This document shows positions 10,503 to 22,100 of a DNA stretch of 38,262 bases, one piece after another. The position numbers were made by a program, and so were the translations under genes. Source of the stretch: Gammaproteobacteria bacterium AqS3. GTDB taxonomy: Bacteria > Pseudomonadota > Gammaproteobacteria > MEIF01 > AqS3. The stretch is taken from NCBI GenBank assembly GCA_001750645.1, contig MEIF01000019.1:1-38262 (forward strand). The letters are read 5' to 3'. The notes under the pieces were generated by a model. That model made no database searches. It saw only the letters and a list, made by a program, of their open reading frames with translations, and was not told the origin of the DNA. Numbering within the stretch: the stretch's first letter is position 1; each line of letters begins with the position of its first letter.

Positions 10503-11327
10503 ATGCCTCGTCAAGAAGAATCGGAACTCAAGAATCTACCTTTATGGCCTGATTCCTTGATGCAGGAGCAGTGTATTGATCATGGTCTCCCATCATACTC
10601 CGTTCATGATTGGAAAGATTTCATGATGAAATGTATAAAGCTATATCCTAAGCATCAAGGAATGATCTATCGTGGGCAGACTAGATATGACTGGAAGCTG
10701 TCTTCAACTCTTTCGCGTATATATTCAGATGAGTGCATTCCAGACGATGAAAGGCAAGTACTCTTAAAAGAATATAGACTGAAGGAAGTTCCCTCTGGCC
10801 CAGAATTTCAACATGCAGGTGATAATGAGGTCTGGGCATATTGTCAGCATCGAGGAAAGCCTACCCCTTTATTAGACTGGACAACATCCCCCTTCATAGC
10901 TCTTTATTTCGCTTTTTTAGAACAGGATGATGACAATAAAAAAACCAATCCTGGCCGAGCTATATTTTGCCTTAATAAATTTCTCTTAGAAAAAGAAGAA
11001 AAATTAAAGAATATTTTTTATGAGCCGGACAAACCTAAAGATGATCGTCGAACTAATCAGGCTGGATTATTTACCATACTACCCGACTCACAAAACGATC
11101 TTGTATCTTATATCTTTCAAGAACTTATAAACGACAATAATCATGACTCTGAGGAGATAGAAAAGAATATGTCAAAATATTTCTACAAAATTCATATACC
11201 GAATATAGGTCATGAAGAGTGTTTGAAACTTCTACGTCAAATGAATATATATCCTCAAATTTTGCTTCCTGATGCAGATAACAATGCTGATCAAAAAAAT
11301 GATTGGTTAAGCCGTCGAAATTCTTAG
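10503..11327 (+). CDS. FRG-domain protein 1
   Basis: The 274-residue protein has the FRG-domain hallmarks. MIYRGQTRYDWKLSSTLSR lies near residues 53-71, AYCQHRGKPTPLLDWTTSPF near 110-130 followed by IALYFAF, then RAIFCLNK, a NQAGLFTI segment, YKIHIP, and finally CLKLLRQMNIYPQILLPD. FRG domains occur in phage-defence and toxin-like genes, but their biochemical activity is not established as far as I know. It follows the first Avs-like gene in the same direction after 92 bases, so the two may form one unit. Unlike the FRG proteins at 27448 and 33472 it ends soon after the FRG core, with no C-terminal extension, and its last 20 residues diverge from theirs. Confidence 0.85.
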   Translation: MPRQEESELKNLPLWPDSLMQEQCIDHGLPSYSVHDWKDFMMKCIKLYPKHQGMIYRGQTRYDWKLSSTLSRIYSDECIPDDERQVLLKEYRLKEVPSGPEFQHAGDNEVWAYCQHRGKPTPLLDWTTSPFIALYFAFLEQDDDNKKTNPGRAIFCLNKFLLEKEEKLKNIFYEPDKPKDDRRTNQAGLFTILPDSQNDLVSYIFQELINDNNHDSEEIEKNMSKYFYKIHIPNIGHEECLKLLRQMNIYPQILLPDADNNADQKNDWLSRRNS

Positions 11328-11462
11328 GTATTCCTGAATACGACAAGGACAAATCAAACTGGCCAAACTCTTTGAGCAGTTCTTACTAACTTACAAATAA
11401 TCTTTCTCAGACTTTTCATTTCAGTGTTTAGTAACCTCTAACTTGATGAATAAGGAAAAGTC

Positions 11463-11510
11463 GGGCATCATACGCAGCTTCGAAAGTGGTGCGGGGTTCT
11501 AGATTGACCG
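11463..11510 (+). repeat. Copy A of an hsdM-type translation leader
   Basis: This 48-base segment aligns with 23489-23538, the leader and first codons of the intact hsdM. The shared parts are the CATACGCA...CTTC...AAAG core, a G-rich ribosome binding site and a TTGAC start. Here the TTG at 11504 opens only a 36-codon frame that stops at 11612-11614 and overlaps the ATG at 11607. It looks like the remnant of an hsdM start, or a shared methylase leader. The bases from 11328 to 11462 show nothing recognisable. Confidence 0.65.
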
Positions 11511-11606
11511 TCACCCATACATATACAAGCTATATCACTGTCGCTGCCATCTGCTTTAAGACGATTGAAAAGTTTGCTCGTCTCTCTGCATCTGTCGAAT
11601 ATCAAG

Positions 11607-14600
11607 ATGCCTGAGTCAACAGAAAGAGCACCGTTTCTTAGCGATTCAGAGCATACCCGGCGCGTGCTTAATTTGAGCGTTCCTGGGTTGACTGCGGAGG
11701 GTTTGTTTTTGGGCCAAGGCAATCCAAAATTGGAGGTCGCAGTGCTATCTGCCCTGACCCCCCCCTACAAAATATTCTACTAAAAGCATATAAAGACCGG
11801 CGAGGAAGCCGTGCCGCCCCCGTTCTTATTGTTGTCACTCATCCCGATGGAGTCTCGCTCTGCGGGGTTAGTGGGGATAATCCTCGAACCTACGATCTGA
11901 AGGATGCAAATCAGGTCGAGCGCTTATGCGAAAAAGCTCTTGGTCTTCCGAATCGCAATGTTGCGATTCAGTTTCTGGCGGAGGCGCTGCCGTCGCTGGA
12001 AACCCAGCTGCCCGGCATCACCAATGAAGGGCTTCTATCCCTTCATGAACTCATACATGGGACACGTGAGCACGATAGTTGGCATACTGCCTCTGCCAAA
12101 GCCGAGGCGGCTCTCGGCAAATCCAATAAAGATCTTATTTCAGCATTGGGATTTACCAGCCAGCGATTAGACAACCTAACTCAGCTGCTCTTGCATAAGC
12201 AGGAGCGAACGGCTCTCGCTGTTCTTCTAAATGAAAGCGAAATCCCAGAGGTGGGCAGCGGTCGGTTTAACAACCTGTCGCCAGTTTCCTATGCCCTCAC
12301 CAAGGCAGACAAAGAGCGTCTGCCTTGGGTGCTGGTGATACAGGGTGATCGCATTCGCCTGTACAACACCAAGAACGTTGGTGTGGGCAGGCGTGGCCGC
12401 ACCGAGACATACGTCGGATGCCAGCCCAGTCTGATCTCTTGCCAAGATTTGGGTCTGATATGGCTTCTGTTTTCTTCAGAAGCACTGAAAGCAGGAGGCA
12501 CCATTGAAAGCGTTCTGGAGGAATCAAAACGCTTTGCCGCAAATATTGCCAACCGTCTGCGAGATCGCATCTATGAAACCGTAGTGCCAAAACTGGCCAT
12601 GGGCATTGCCCAGGCACGCAATCTAAAAAATCCATCCAGGGAAGATTTGGACTTAACTTATGAAATGGCGCTGACCGTCTTATTTCGGTTGCTGTTTATT
12701 GCCTATGCTGAAGATCGTGATCTGCTTCCCTACAAGGGAAATGAGGCATATCGAAAACGCTCTCTAAAACAAAAAGCGATAGAGCTGGAGAAGGCTATAT
12801 CAGATGGCACGCCAATCAGCGAAGGTGACCATCATTGGAGCGAGATTTCCCAACTCTGGAAGGCGGTGTCTCGTGGCAATAAGGGATGGGGTGTCCCCGC
12901 ATACAACGGGGCGATGTTTTCAAGTGATGCTGAAATATCAAAGGCAGGCGCTGAACTCGCCTCAATCACTTTGCCAAATGAGTTTTTTGAGGAGGCATTG
13001 CGGGGACTGTTGCTGACCGAATCCTCTGAATCGGAATATGCCCCGGTAGATTTTCGAGCGTTGAGCGTACGCGAATTCGGCACAATTTATGAGGGCTTGC
13101 TTGAGTCTGAATTATCAGTAGCGGAGCAAAATCTAACTACCAATAAAAAAGGTACTTACCTGCCATCTAAGAAATCTGAGAATGTGAAAGTCAGAATGGG
13201 CGCCATTTACCTTCACGACCGTTCTGGCGCTCGCAAGTCATCGGGCAGCTATTACACCCCCGATTTCGCAGTGGAGCATTTACTCGATGGAGCTCTTGAA
13301 CCAGCATTGGATGAGCATTTGCAGCGAATGACTCAACTTGCCGATGCAGATCGTGCCGAACAGTTCTTTGACTTTCGAGTTGCCGATATCGCGATGGGCT
13401 CGGGTCATTTTCTGGTTGCTGCGGTTGACAGAATTGAGCGCCGCTTTGCGCTATGGCTGGAAGAGAACCCCACACCAGCAATAAAACGAGAATTACAAAA
13501 ACTTAGAGAGGCAGCAAAGAAAGAACTGGGCGATCTGGCCGATGGCGTAGTAATCGAAGATGGCCAACTGCTGCGACGAATGATCGCCAAGCGCTGCATT
13601 TATGGCGTGGATTTGAATCCTGTCACAGTTCAGCTTGCGAGGCTTTCCATCTGGATACACACTTTTGTTCCCGGGCTGCCACTCTCACTGCTTGATCACA
13701 ACTTGGTTGCAGGCAATTCGTTGATAGGTGTTGGCTCACTTAACGAAATTCGCAAAAAGTTTAACCAGGCAGCAGATGAAATGAGTCTCGTCAAGGTTGA
13801 TGCAGAAAGCTTGCTAGGGCAGGCAGAAGAACCTTTAAGAAAGCTGGCAAAACTTTCCGATTCGTCTATGGAAGATATCAAAGAAGGTCGTGCCTTGATA
13901 GAAGAGGCGAAGCAGAAAACCGTGCAAACAGAAGCACTATGCGACTTAATAACAGCACAACCGGCAGCCGAACGCTCAGAACTAAAGGGCTATGCTTTTG
14001 AAAAATGGGAGCAATTAAAGCATGAAGTATTTGACTCAACAGAATTAAAAGAAGCTCGCGAAATTCTTGCACCGCTGACACCGCTGCATTTTCCGACTGC
14101 TTTTCCAGAGGTTTTTCTAGGCAGATATCAAGGGTTCAACGTGATTTTGGGCAACCCGCCATGGGAAGAAATTAAAGCAGAAGAGCGCGACTTCTGGACA
14201 AGGCAATTTCCAGGCCTTAGAGCACTTACTCAAAGAGAGCAGATGCGAAAATGGCGGGAATTAGCAGAGAGCAGGCCTGATTTGCAAGAAGAGTGGAAAG
14301 CTGTTGAACTTTCAACCAGCAATCTTGCGAGAATTTTGAAGACAGGAAATTTCCCCGGAATAGGGGCTGGCGATCTTGATTTATACAAAGCATTCTGTTG
14401 GAGATTTTGGCATGTTATTTCAGATCATATCGGAAGAGTTGGAGCGGTGTTCCCTCGTTCCGCAATTACAGCAAGAGGATTAACTCTATTCAGAAAAGAG
14501 TTATTTGAGAAAAAACACTCCTTAAACGTTGCTGTTCTACAAAATACAAGACAATGGATTTTTAAAATTCATCCTCAATCCACAATATTACTTGTTAGCA

Positions 14601-15649
14601 TATCCAAGAATAGTGAAGAGGCTCAATACGTCACTATGAAAGGTGTTTTTAGTTCAATAGAAGAGTATTGGCTTGGCATGAATGAAAAATCTCTAAAATT
14701 CTCACCAGAGGAAGTATTGAGCTGGAATGACGATGCAGCATTGCCGCTACTGCCATCCAACTATTCCGCTGGAATATTCAAGCAATTAAGAAAAGCACCG
14801 CGTCTTGATCTCATAGAGAATAAAAGCTGGCGTGCTAGACCTGATACGCAACTTCATGCCACAGCACAAAAGCCCCTGATGGACTTGGATAGTAAAGAAT
14901 GTCCTAAAGGTTTCTGGCCTGTCTACAAGGGAAAAAGTTATACCCTATGGCAACCGGATAGGCAAAGATATTACGCATGGGCAGACCCAAATATCGTGCT
15001 GCCTTGGCTTTACCAAAAGCGACTGCGTGCTAGTAAAAGTTCCAGAGATAGTGTGCATAAAGAGTTTTCGCCTGAATATGTTGACAAGCAATCAACATTG
15101 GCTCCGTTAAGCCCGAAAATCTCATTTCGACTGATTACAAATAGAACTAATAGAAGAACTATGGTGTGCGCATTAACCCCTCCCAATGTCTTTCATTCTA
15201 ATTCGTCTCAACTAGTAATGTTTCCACAAGGAGACCAAAAAGATGAGGCTTTTCTTCTCGGTGTTCTTTCCTCAATTCCACTTGACTGGTATGCACGACG
15301 TTTTGTTGAATTGAATTTTAATTTCGTTTTCTTTAACCCCCTTCCAATCCCCCGCCCTGACCGCGACAACCCCTTATGGCGGCGAGTGGTCGAACTCTCC
15401 GGTCGTCTGGCCTGCTCCGACGAACGCTTTTCCGAATGGGCTGCCGAGGTGGGCGTTGAATTTGGCGGGCTTGATCCGGATGACAAGAACGACAAGATTT
15501 ATGAACTGGATGCTGTCGTGGCTCATCTCTATGGTCTCTCAAAAAAGCAGCTGACCCACATCTTTAAAACCTTTCATGAAGGCTGGGATTACAAATCTCG
15601 CCTCAAGGAAGTACTGGCTCATTACCAAGCCTGGTCTGGAAGGACATAA
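11607..15649 (+). CDS. Large Eco57I/PglX-like adenine-specific DNA methyltransferase, frameshifted at a poly-C run
   Basis: The intact frame gives 1167 residues from a TTG at 12146, but coding sequence clearly extends further upstream. The same frame stays open and protein-like back to about 11766 (KAYKDRRGSRAAPVLIVV, then THPDGVSLCG). Before a run of eight C at 11758-11765 it continues in another frame from an ATG at 11607 (MPESTERAPFLSDSEH). One extra C would give about 1347 residues. Motifs numbered from 12146 are GSYYTPDFAV near 365, the AdoMet motif DIAMGSGHFL near 415, YGVDLNPVTVQLARLSIW near 490, and the catalytic NPPW near 670. It should methylate N6-adenine. It overlaps nothing and is followed 3 bases later by the PLD-helicase gene, so the pair forms one system. 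Confidence 0.85.
11758..11765 (+). repeat. Run of eight C at the methyltransferase frameshift
   Basis: An uninterrupted run of eight C lies exactly where the coding frame jumps. Nine C would join MPESTERAPFL... to the downstream frame in ACC CCC CCC CTA; loss of two C would also do so. Homopolymer runs of this kind cause phase variation in many methyltransferase genes, but a sequencing error is possible. Confidence 0.8.
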
Positions 15650-15652
15650 CCC

Positions 15653-18600
15653 GTGCCCAACAAACCCAACCTTGTCGATAACCTGGACGGCAACACGATG
15701 GCCACAGCTCTGCGCGAGCTGCTGCAAACTCACGATGAAGACATCACCATGGTGGCCGAGCCTAGAGCCCAGGTTGACGAGGCTCGAATCGCAACGGCCT
15801 ATTTCAGTCCCGAAGGGTTTTCGCGCATTGCTCAGGCAATCAAAAATATCCCCTCCATCAGGCTGCTGCTGGGTTCTGATCCCATTGCAGATAAGGAACG
15901 CTGGAAGCGCCGGCTGGATGAGAATGAGCAACGCTTCATCGCCCGCAAGCTGCGGGAAAATCTCAGGCAGCAGGAAGAGTCACTCCGCGCCGAGCGCGAT
16001 CACATTCGCTTTTCCAAGAAAGACAGCCAGGCGGTAAGGCAGTTGGTGAACTCTCTCCGCAGCGGCAATATGCAGGTGCGCCGCTATGAAGAGAATTTCC
16101 TGCACGCCAAGGCTTACATATTCACCTCATCCGACGAGGACGATGTCGGCAAGCCGGAGGGCGTGCTCGCAGGTTCGTCCAATCTCACGGCTGCCGGGCT
16201 CTCGTCCAACCTGGAGCTGAATCTTGGACGCTACGACCATCCCACCGTCCAAAAGGCGAAGTGCTGGTTTGACCGGCTGTGGGATGACGCAGTGCCCTTC
16301 GACTTGGCAAAATTCTTTGAAGAAATTTTCGAACCCAAAACGCCCTTTGAGATTTTTCTCCGAGTGCTGTGGGAGCTTTACGGCGATGAAGTCGATCAAG
16401 ATTTGCAGCAAGACCAAGGGCTTCCCTTGACCAGCTTTCAAAAACACGGCGTGGTTCGCGCCCTGCGACTTATTCAGGAAACCGGTGGTGTCATCGTCGC
16501 CGACGAGGTCGGCCTAGGCAAAACTTTCATCGCCGGCGAAATTCTCGCCCATTACAGGGCGCACCGGCAGCGGGCTTTGCTGATCTGCCCGGCTTCGCTT
16601 CGTGACACCTCGTGGAGCAGCTTCCAAAGTGAATTTGAACTTTACCTGGAAACTCTTTCCTTTGAGCAACTGTCCCAAGATAGACAGCTATGGGATGAAA
16701 AGCGCCGTCCACATGCGGCCGGTCATCATCTCAAACGGGATATAGAGGAGTATCAATTAATCATCATCGACGAGGCCCACAACTACCGAAACCCCGACTC
16801 ACCCACACGCGCCGATGCCCTGCGCGCCCTGCTCTATGGCAAGCGCAAAGACCTGCTGATGCTGACGGCAACGCCGGTCAACAATTCACTTTGGGATCTC
16901 TACCACCTGACCCGCTTCTTTATCAAGCAGGATTCATTCCTGGCCGGCAAGGGCATCCTCTCCATAAAGCAGCGCTTTGATGATGCGATGAAGACCAACC
17001 CGAACAGCCTGTCGCCGGATGTTCTCTACCCCATAGTTGATGCCACCACCGTCAAGCGGACGCGCCAGTTCATCAAAAAGCACTACCCCAATGACCAGGT
17101 CAAAATAAATAATGAGATGCAGACGATTGTCTTTCCTGAACCGGTTGCGATTTCGGTGCGCTATAACCTGGAAGACCTTATGCCCGGCCTGTTCGATTTG
17201 ATTGAAACTTATTTCGACCCGGAAAATGATGACTGCATTTTCTTTGCCCGCTACAAGACCAAAACCTATCTGAAAGTCCCCGACGAAGAAGGAGAACGCA
17301 TGGCCAATGCCGTGACGGGCTTGCTTCTGAGCGGGCTGCTCAAACGGTTTGAGTCGTCTACGGGTGCATTCCGCATTTCCATTGATCGGCTTATCAGACA
17401 GCACAAACATTTTCTGCGGGCGCTGGATGATGGACATGTCGTTTCAACAGAATTCCTAAATGAATCAACCAGCCTGGATAATGATGAGGATTTTAATAAA
17501 CTGCTTGAATCAAGCGATGAGAAAGTTGATGCCAAACTTTATGATCGTGACCGCCTAAGAAAAGATGTGGAGCAGGATCTCGGCAAGCTGGAAGAGATCT
17601 TTGCTCGGCTTGAAAACATTGAACCCGCCCAAGACCCAAAGCTTTTAGAACTCTCGAAACAGTTGGAATTCATTGCGGAAGAAGCTGCGAACCAGGCCTC
17701 TTCCCGCAAGGACGAAATGAACAAACGCAAGGTTCTGATTTTCTCCTTTTTTGCCGATACCGTCCGGTGGGTCAATAAATACCTCGCCGATGAAATTGCC
17801 AGCAACCCCAAACTTTCTGCCTATAAGGGACGGTTTGAAATTGTTGTGGGCAGCGGCGATGGAGAGGAGAAAAACAGGGCTGCTGCGGCACGGCGCTTCG
17901 CTCCAGACACCGCCGGAAAATCCGGCGACCCAAATGAAACCGACATCCTGATCACCACGGACGTTCTGGCCGAAGGGGTCAACCTGCAGCAGGCGCGGCA
18001 CATCATCAATTACGACATGCCCTGGAACCCGATGCGCCTCGTCCAGCGCCACGGGCGGATTGATCGCATTGGCAGCCAGCACAGCCGCGTATACATGCGC
18101 AGCATATTTCCGGTTGAGCAGCTCGATGCGCTATTGAGACTTGAAGAGCGCATTTCGCGGAAGATTGCCATGGCCGCCGCTTCAGTCGGCGTCGTCTCCC
18201 CGATTGCCGATGTCTCCGGCTCCAACAGGGACTTCACCGAGACCAAAGAGGAAATCCAAAAACTGCTTGAGGAAGACCCGTCGCTTTATGAACGAGGCGG
18301 AACCGACGCCAGCACACAAAGCGGGGAGGAGTATCGGCAGACCCTTCGAAAGGCGTTGGAATCACGACGGGAACAGATCATTCAAATGCCGTGGAAGGCC
18401 GGCTCCGGCATTCGCAAAGGCAGCGAACAGGGGATTTTCTTTTGTGCAAAGGTTGGCGAGAGGACTTACCTAAGATTTGTTCATGCCAACGAAGATTGGT
18501 CGGTCAAATATTTGGAGCGCGCAGAAGACGGCAAGGGATTGGTGAGCGCGCCCCTTGTGGATGATGAACTCGGCAGATGTTTGCGGCTGATTGAATGCTC

Positions 18601-19048
18601 CGAAAATGATGAGTGCGTGATGGATGACACGATTCAAGATGCGGCCTACGATTTATGGCTAATCGCGCGCAAGAACATCCACCAACGCTGGGACTATGAG
18701 ACCGACCCGGCCAACCTGCAGCCCAGCGTCAGACTCCTCAACAGAAAAGTCGCCGACTTCATACGAGGCAACACCCCGAGCGACATCGAACAAAAACAAA
18801 TCGACAAAGTTCTCGACATCGTTGAAGCGCCCTGGCCCATGCGCGACGAACGCAGGCTGAGGGAATGGTTTCAGTCCGATGAACGCCAGAACAAAAATGA
18901 CAAGCAGAGAGCGAAGCATCTGATCGAGAAGGTTCTGGCCTCCGGCCTGGAGCCCTTCATCGCCCCGGAACCCCTCCCGCCCATCAAGGAAGAAGACATC
19001 GAACTGCTGGTCTGGATGGGAGTGTCCCCCGCCCACACAACAGCGTAA
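15653..19048 (+). CDS. PLD-family nuclease fused to SNF2-type helicase
   Basis: The 1131-residue protein begins with a phospholipase-D-like domain whose HxK motif is HAKAYIF near residue 152, followed by GSSNLTAAGLSSNLELN near 173. A superfamily 2 helicase follows: DEVGLGKTF (Walker A) near 283, IIDEAHNYRN near 370, TATPVNNSLWDLYHL near 405 and the C-terminal lobe TTDVLAEGVNLQQARHIINY ending in RHGRIDRIG near 766-808. PLD domains of this type are nucleases in some restriction enzymes, so it probably supplies both translocation and cleavage for the methyltransferase just upstream. The GTG start at 15653 lies 3 bases after that gene's stop, with GGAAGGA before it. DISARM DrmD is also an SNF2 helicase paired with a methylase, but drmABC are absent here. 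Confidence 0.85.
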   Translation: MPNKPNLVDNLDGNTMATALRELLQTHDEDITMVAEPRAQVDEARIATAYFSPEGFSRIAQAIKNIPSIRLLLGSDPIADKERWKRRLDENEQRFIARKLRENLRQQEESLRAERDHIRFSKKDSQAVRQLVNSLRSGNMQVRRYEENFLHAKAYIFTSSDEDDVGKPEGVLAGSSNLTAAGLSSNLELNLGRYDHPTVQKAKCWFDRLWDDAVPFDLAKFFEEIFEPKTPFEIFLRVLWELYGDEVDQDLQQDQGLPLTSFQKHGVVRALRLIQETGGVIVADEVGLGKTFIAGEILAHYRAHRQRALLICPASLRDTSWSSFQSEFELYLETLSFEQLSQDRQLWDEKRRPHAAGHHLKRDIEEYQLIIIDEAHNYRNPDSPTRADALRALLYGKRKDLLMLTATPVNNSLWDLYHLTRFFIKQDSFLAGKGILSIKQRFDDAMKTNPNSLSPDVLYPIVDATTVKRTRQFIKKHYPNDQVKINNEMQTIVFPEPVAISVRYNLEDLMPGLFDLIETYFDPENDDCIFFARYKTKTYLKVPDEEGERMANAVTGLLLSGLLKRFESSTGAFRISIDRLIRQHKHFLRALDDGHVVSTEFLNESTSLDNDEDFNKLLESSDEKVDAKLYDRDRLRKDVEQDLGKLEEIFARLENIEPAQDPKLLELSKQLEFIAEEAANQASSRKDEMNKRKVLIFSFFADTVRWVNKYLADEIASNPKLSAYKGRFEIVVGSGDGEEKNRAAAARRFAPDTAGKSGDPNETDILITTDVLAEGVNLQQARHIINYDMPWNPMRLVQRHGRIDRIGSQHSRVYMRSIFPVEQLDALLRLEERISRKIAMAAASVGVVSPIADVSGSNRDFTETKEEIQKLLEEDPSLYERGGTDASTQSGEEYRQTLRKALESRREQIIQMPWKAGSGIRKGSEQGIFFCAKVGERTYLRFVHANEDWSVKYLERAEDGKGLVSAPLVDDELGRCLRLIECSENDECVMDDTIQDAAYDLWLIARKNIHQRWDYETDPANLQPSVRLLNRKVADFIRGNTPSDIEQKQIDKVLDIVEAPWPMRDERRLREWFQSDERQNKNDKQRAKHLIEKVLASGLEPFIAPEPLPPIKEEDIELLVWMGVSPAHTTA

Positions 19049-19070
19049 ATATGGCCAAACCCCGAGTTCG

Positions 19071-19131
19071 TATAATCCCCGCCGCTTGAAACTCTGGTTC
19101 AGCCTGACGGGGCGCTGCCCTGGGGTGGCGG
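19071..19131 (+). pseudogene. Degraded tRNA-Pro-like gene (5' half) with its promoter
   Basis: CGTATAAT followed by CCCCGCCGCTT repeats the promoter and discriminator of the real tRNA-Pro at 6011. GTTCAGCCTG matches its D arm, and CTGCC-CTGGGGT-GGCGG resembles the anticodon arm of a tRNA-Pro(GGG). The acceptor and D stems no longer pair and the T arm and 3' end are missing, because the second Avs-like gene starts at 19144. It appears to be the left edge of a second copy of the tRNA-plus-Avs arrangement. Confidence 0.65.
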
Positions 19132-19143
19132 GATGGGGCTCTT

Positions 19144-22100
19144 ATGACAATGATCGAGGATCTTGATTTTTCAAAAATTAATGCGTTTGAAGGAACACAG
19201 CACGATTCCTTTGAAGAATTGATCTGTGTCCTGGCCAAAAGAGAACAACCAGAAAACGCCAAGGAATTCCGACGCATGGGAAGAGGACCGGATGGAGGTG
19301 TTGAAGCGATTTGGTATCTAAATGATGGTCGAAAAATCGCATATCAAGCGAAGTTTCTTCTTTCACTGAGATCAAACTGGAATCAAATTACCGAATCCGT
19401 AAAACGGGCTCTGGAAGTTCACCCAGAACTCAAGGAATACATTGTGGCTTTACCCATCGCTCCAACTGGGTCAACAACAAAAGATAAGAATAAAAAGTCC
19501 GGTTGGGATATATGGGATGAAAAAATCGAAGAATGGAACAATCTAGCTGCCGAAAAAGGAATGGCAGTCGAGTTTAAGCTTTGGACTAAAACTGACTTGA
19601 TCGACAAATTATCAACCGATGAAAACGCCTCATTGCTACAACTCTGGTTTGGTGAAACAGTCCTAAACGACAGCTGGTTTCAAGAGCAAGTCAAAATAGC
19701 AACGAAAGTTTTAGATAACAGGTTTAATCCGGTTGATCATGTCCCTATAGAAATCGAATCAGTATTTGACTTCCTCGTGCGCGGGCCTGACATAACCCAG
19801 CAAATAAAGAATGTGTTCTCTCAAATCAAAAGTGCGGAAGTACCACACATTAACTTTTCAGATGACAAATTCAAACCCGAAGGAAATCATCTTGAAATAG
19901 CCAAAAAAGCACGAGAAGAAATTATTACCTTAGAAGCTAACTTTTCAAATAATCTCTCCAAGCTGTGGGATTTAACTCCCGTCAAAGACGTAAAATCGGA
20001 GCTTTTGGATGCCGTTGCCAATCTCGAATACCAATATAGAACTCTTTATAAAGAACATGGCTCCATAAAATTCAGCAATATCTTAGATGCTCTCCGAGAG
20101 ATCTCTTTCTTCTGCTACGACTTAGGCGGCCTCCTTGATAATTATTGTTTTGAGGCCGAGGCATCTCAATGTGCCCTCATATACGGCCCCGCCGGTGCGG
20201 GAAAATCACACTTATTTGGACATATAGCTCAACAGCGGACAGAAGGTGGCCTGCCGACTATTTTGTTGCTAGGGCAAGATTTCACAAGCGCCAATCTATG
20301 GGATCAAATTGCAAGCCAATTAAAATTAGAGAAACGCAGCGCAGAAACAGTTTTAGGAATACTGAATGCCGCCGGAGAACGAATGAATAAGCGGATTCTC
20401 TTATTGATTGATGCCATTAATGAAGGGGTGGGCCCTAATTACTGGAAAGGTAAAATTCCAAGACTGCTTCAACATCTTAAAAAATATCCAAATTTAGCAA
20501 TAGCACTCTCATGCCGAGAGGAATATCTTCCTTATGCACTCCCAAACAATTTGAATACTTTCTTGCCCGAGTTCAAACTTAGTGGATTTTCAACCTTAGA
20601 AGAAAGAGAGGCGGCAGTTAAGAAATATCTAGATGAAAAGGGAATAGTCAGCCCCAACACACTATGGCACTCTCCTGAATTTTTTAATCCGCTTTTCCTA
20701 AAGAGCGTTAGCGAAGCTATGGAAGCCAAAGGTGAAACCGAGCTTCCCCTCGGAATACATGGCATAACAGAATTAATGGGGGTGTATCTTGAAGCTCTAT
20801 GTTGCATACCACTTGTAGAGAACTCCGATCCCAAGCTAATAGAAATGGCTATCAAAAAACTTGTACAAAAATTAGCTGAGAGAATGGCAAAAAATAGGTG
20901 CGATTATGTGACCTTTGATGATGCACATAAGATTACTCGAAAATGTTTTAAAGGTATACAACTCCCTTCCGGACGATCTTGGTTACAGATCGTGCTTGAA
21001 ACAAGTTTGCTTCGACTTGATCCAGAACCATTTTCTGAAAATAGAGATCCACTGGGTCCGCCTCCTGAACTGGTTCGTTTTACCTTTCAGAGATTCCAGG
21101 ATTATCTGATAGCTCGTTCACTAATCTCCTCTATTAACTTAGATCAAATACATTCAGCTTTTGAAAAAGATGGGCCTCTTAGTTTTGTCTTTTATGATGA
21201 TGAGTTAGAAACTGGCATTGATTATCAGTTTGCCGGCCTAATCAGTGCGCTTTCAACTATCTATCCTGAGAAATGTAAAATCGAGTTCGTAACCACTATC
21301 CCCAATTGGGAGGAAATCTGGGAGGGAGAGCCTGTCTTGCAAAGTGCATTTTCAGAAAGCTGTAAATGGCGTCAGAAGAATGCTTTTTCAGATAAAACAT
21401 TGGAGATTTTTAATCAACTAGATGACGACAAGGTTGATCATCTGGAACTTCTCTTCAACGTGTCCATGATGATTGATCATCCATGGAATGCCCTCTTGTT
21501 GAATGATTTCTTAAAAGAACAATCTTTACCGGAAAGGGATAGTTATTGGACACAGTACATCAATTTAGCTCTGCGCAATCCAAACAGCAGTGTTGATCGC
21601 GTAGTTTCTTGGGCTTCATCTGACTTGATCAAAAAAGCAGATGTCGAACATCTTCGACTGGCATCGCTTGTTTTAGCTTGGCTTCTATCTTCGTCACATA
21701 GAACCTTAAGAGACAGAGCAACCAAGGCACTAACAACTATATTTTTAGAGCGTTACGACATCTTCATTTTTCTATCAGATAAGATTACCGGTTGTGATGA
21801 TCCCTACATCATTGAAAGATTCTACGCTGCCGCATACGGTGCTTGTTGCAATGATCCCACCCCTAAACGCTTGGCATCGTATTCCGCCAAAGTATATGAA
21901 GCAGTATTCGCAGAGAAGAATCCTCCAGTCGCACTCTTAACTCGAGACTATGCACTGGGCATCATGGAGCTTGCTGAACATCATCAAGTACTGGATGATG
22001 ACATAGATATGGATCTTTGCCGTCCACCATACAATTCAGAAGAACCTGACTTAGACCTCAGCAAAGATGAAGTCAAACAATTGGCTGATGAACGGGGTGA

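Noticed and set aside
15653..19048. Full DISARM or BREX system
   Set aside because: Only a methylase and a helicase are present; no drmA, drmB, drmC, pglZ or brxC-like gene is visible.
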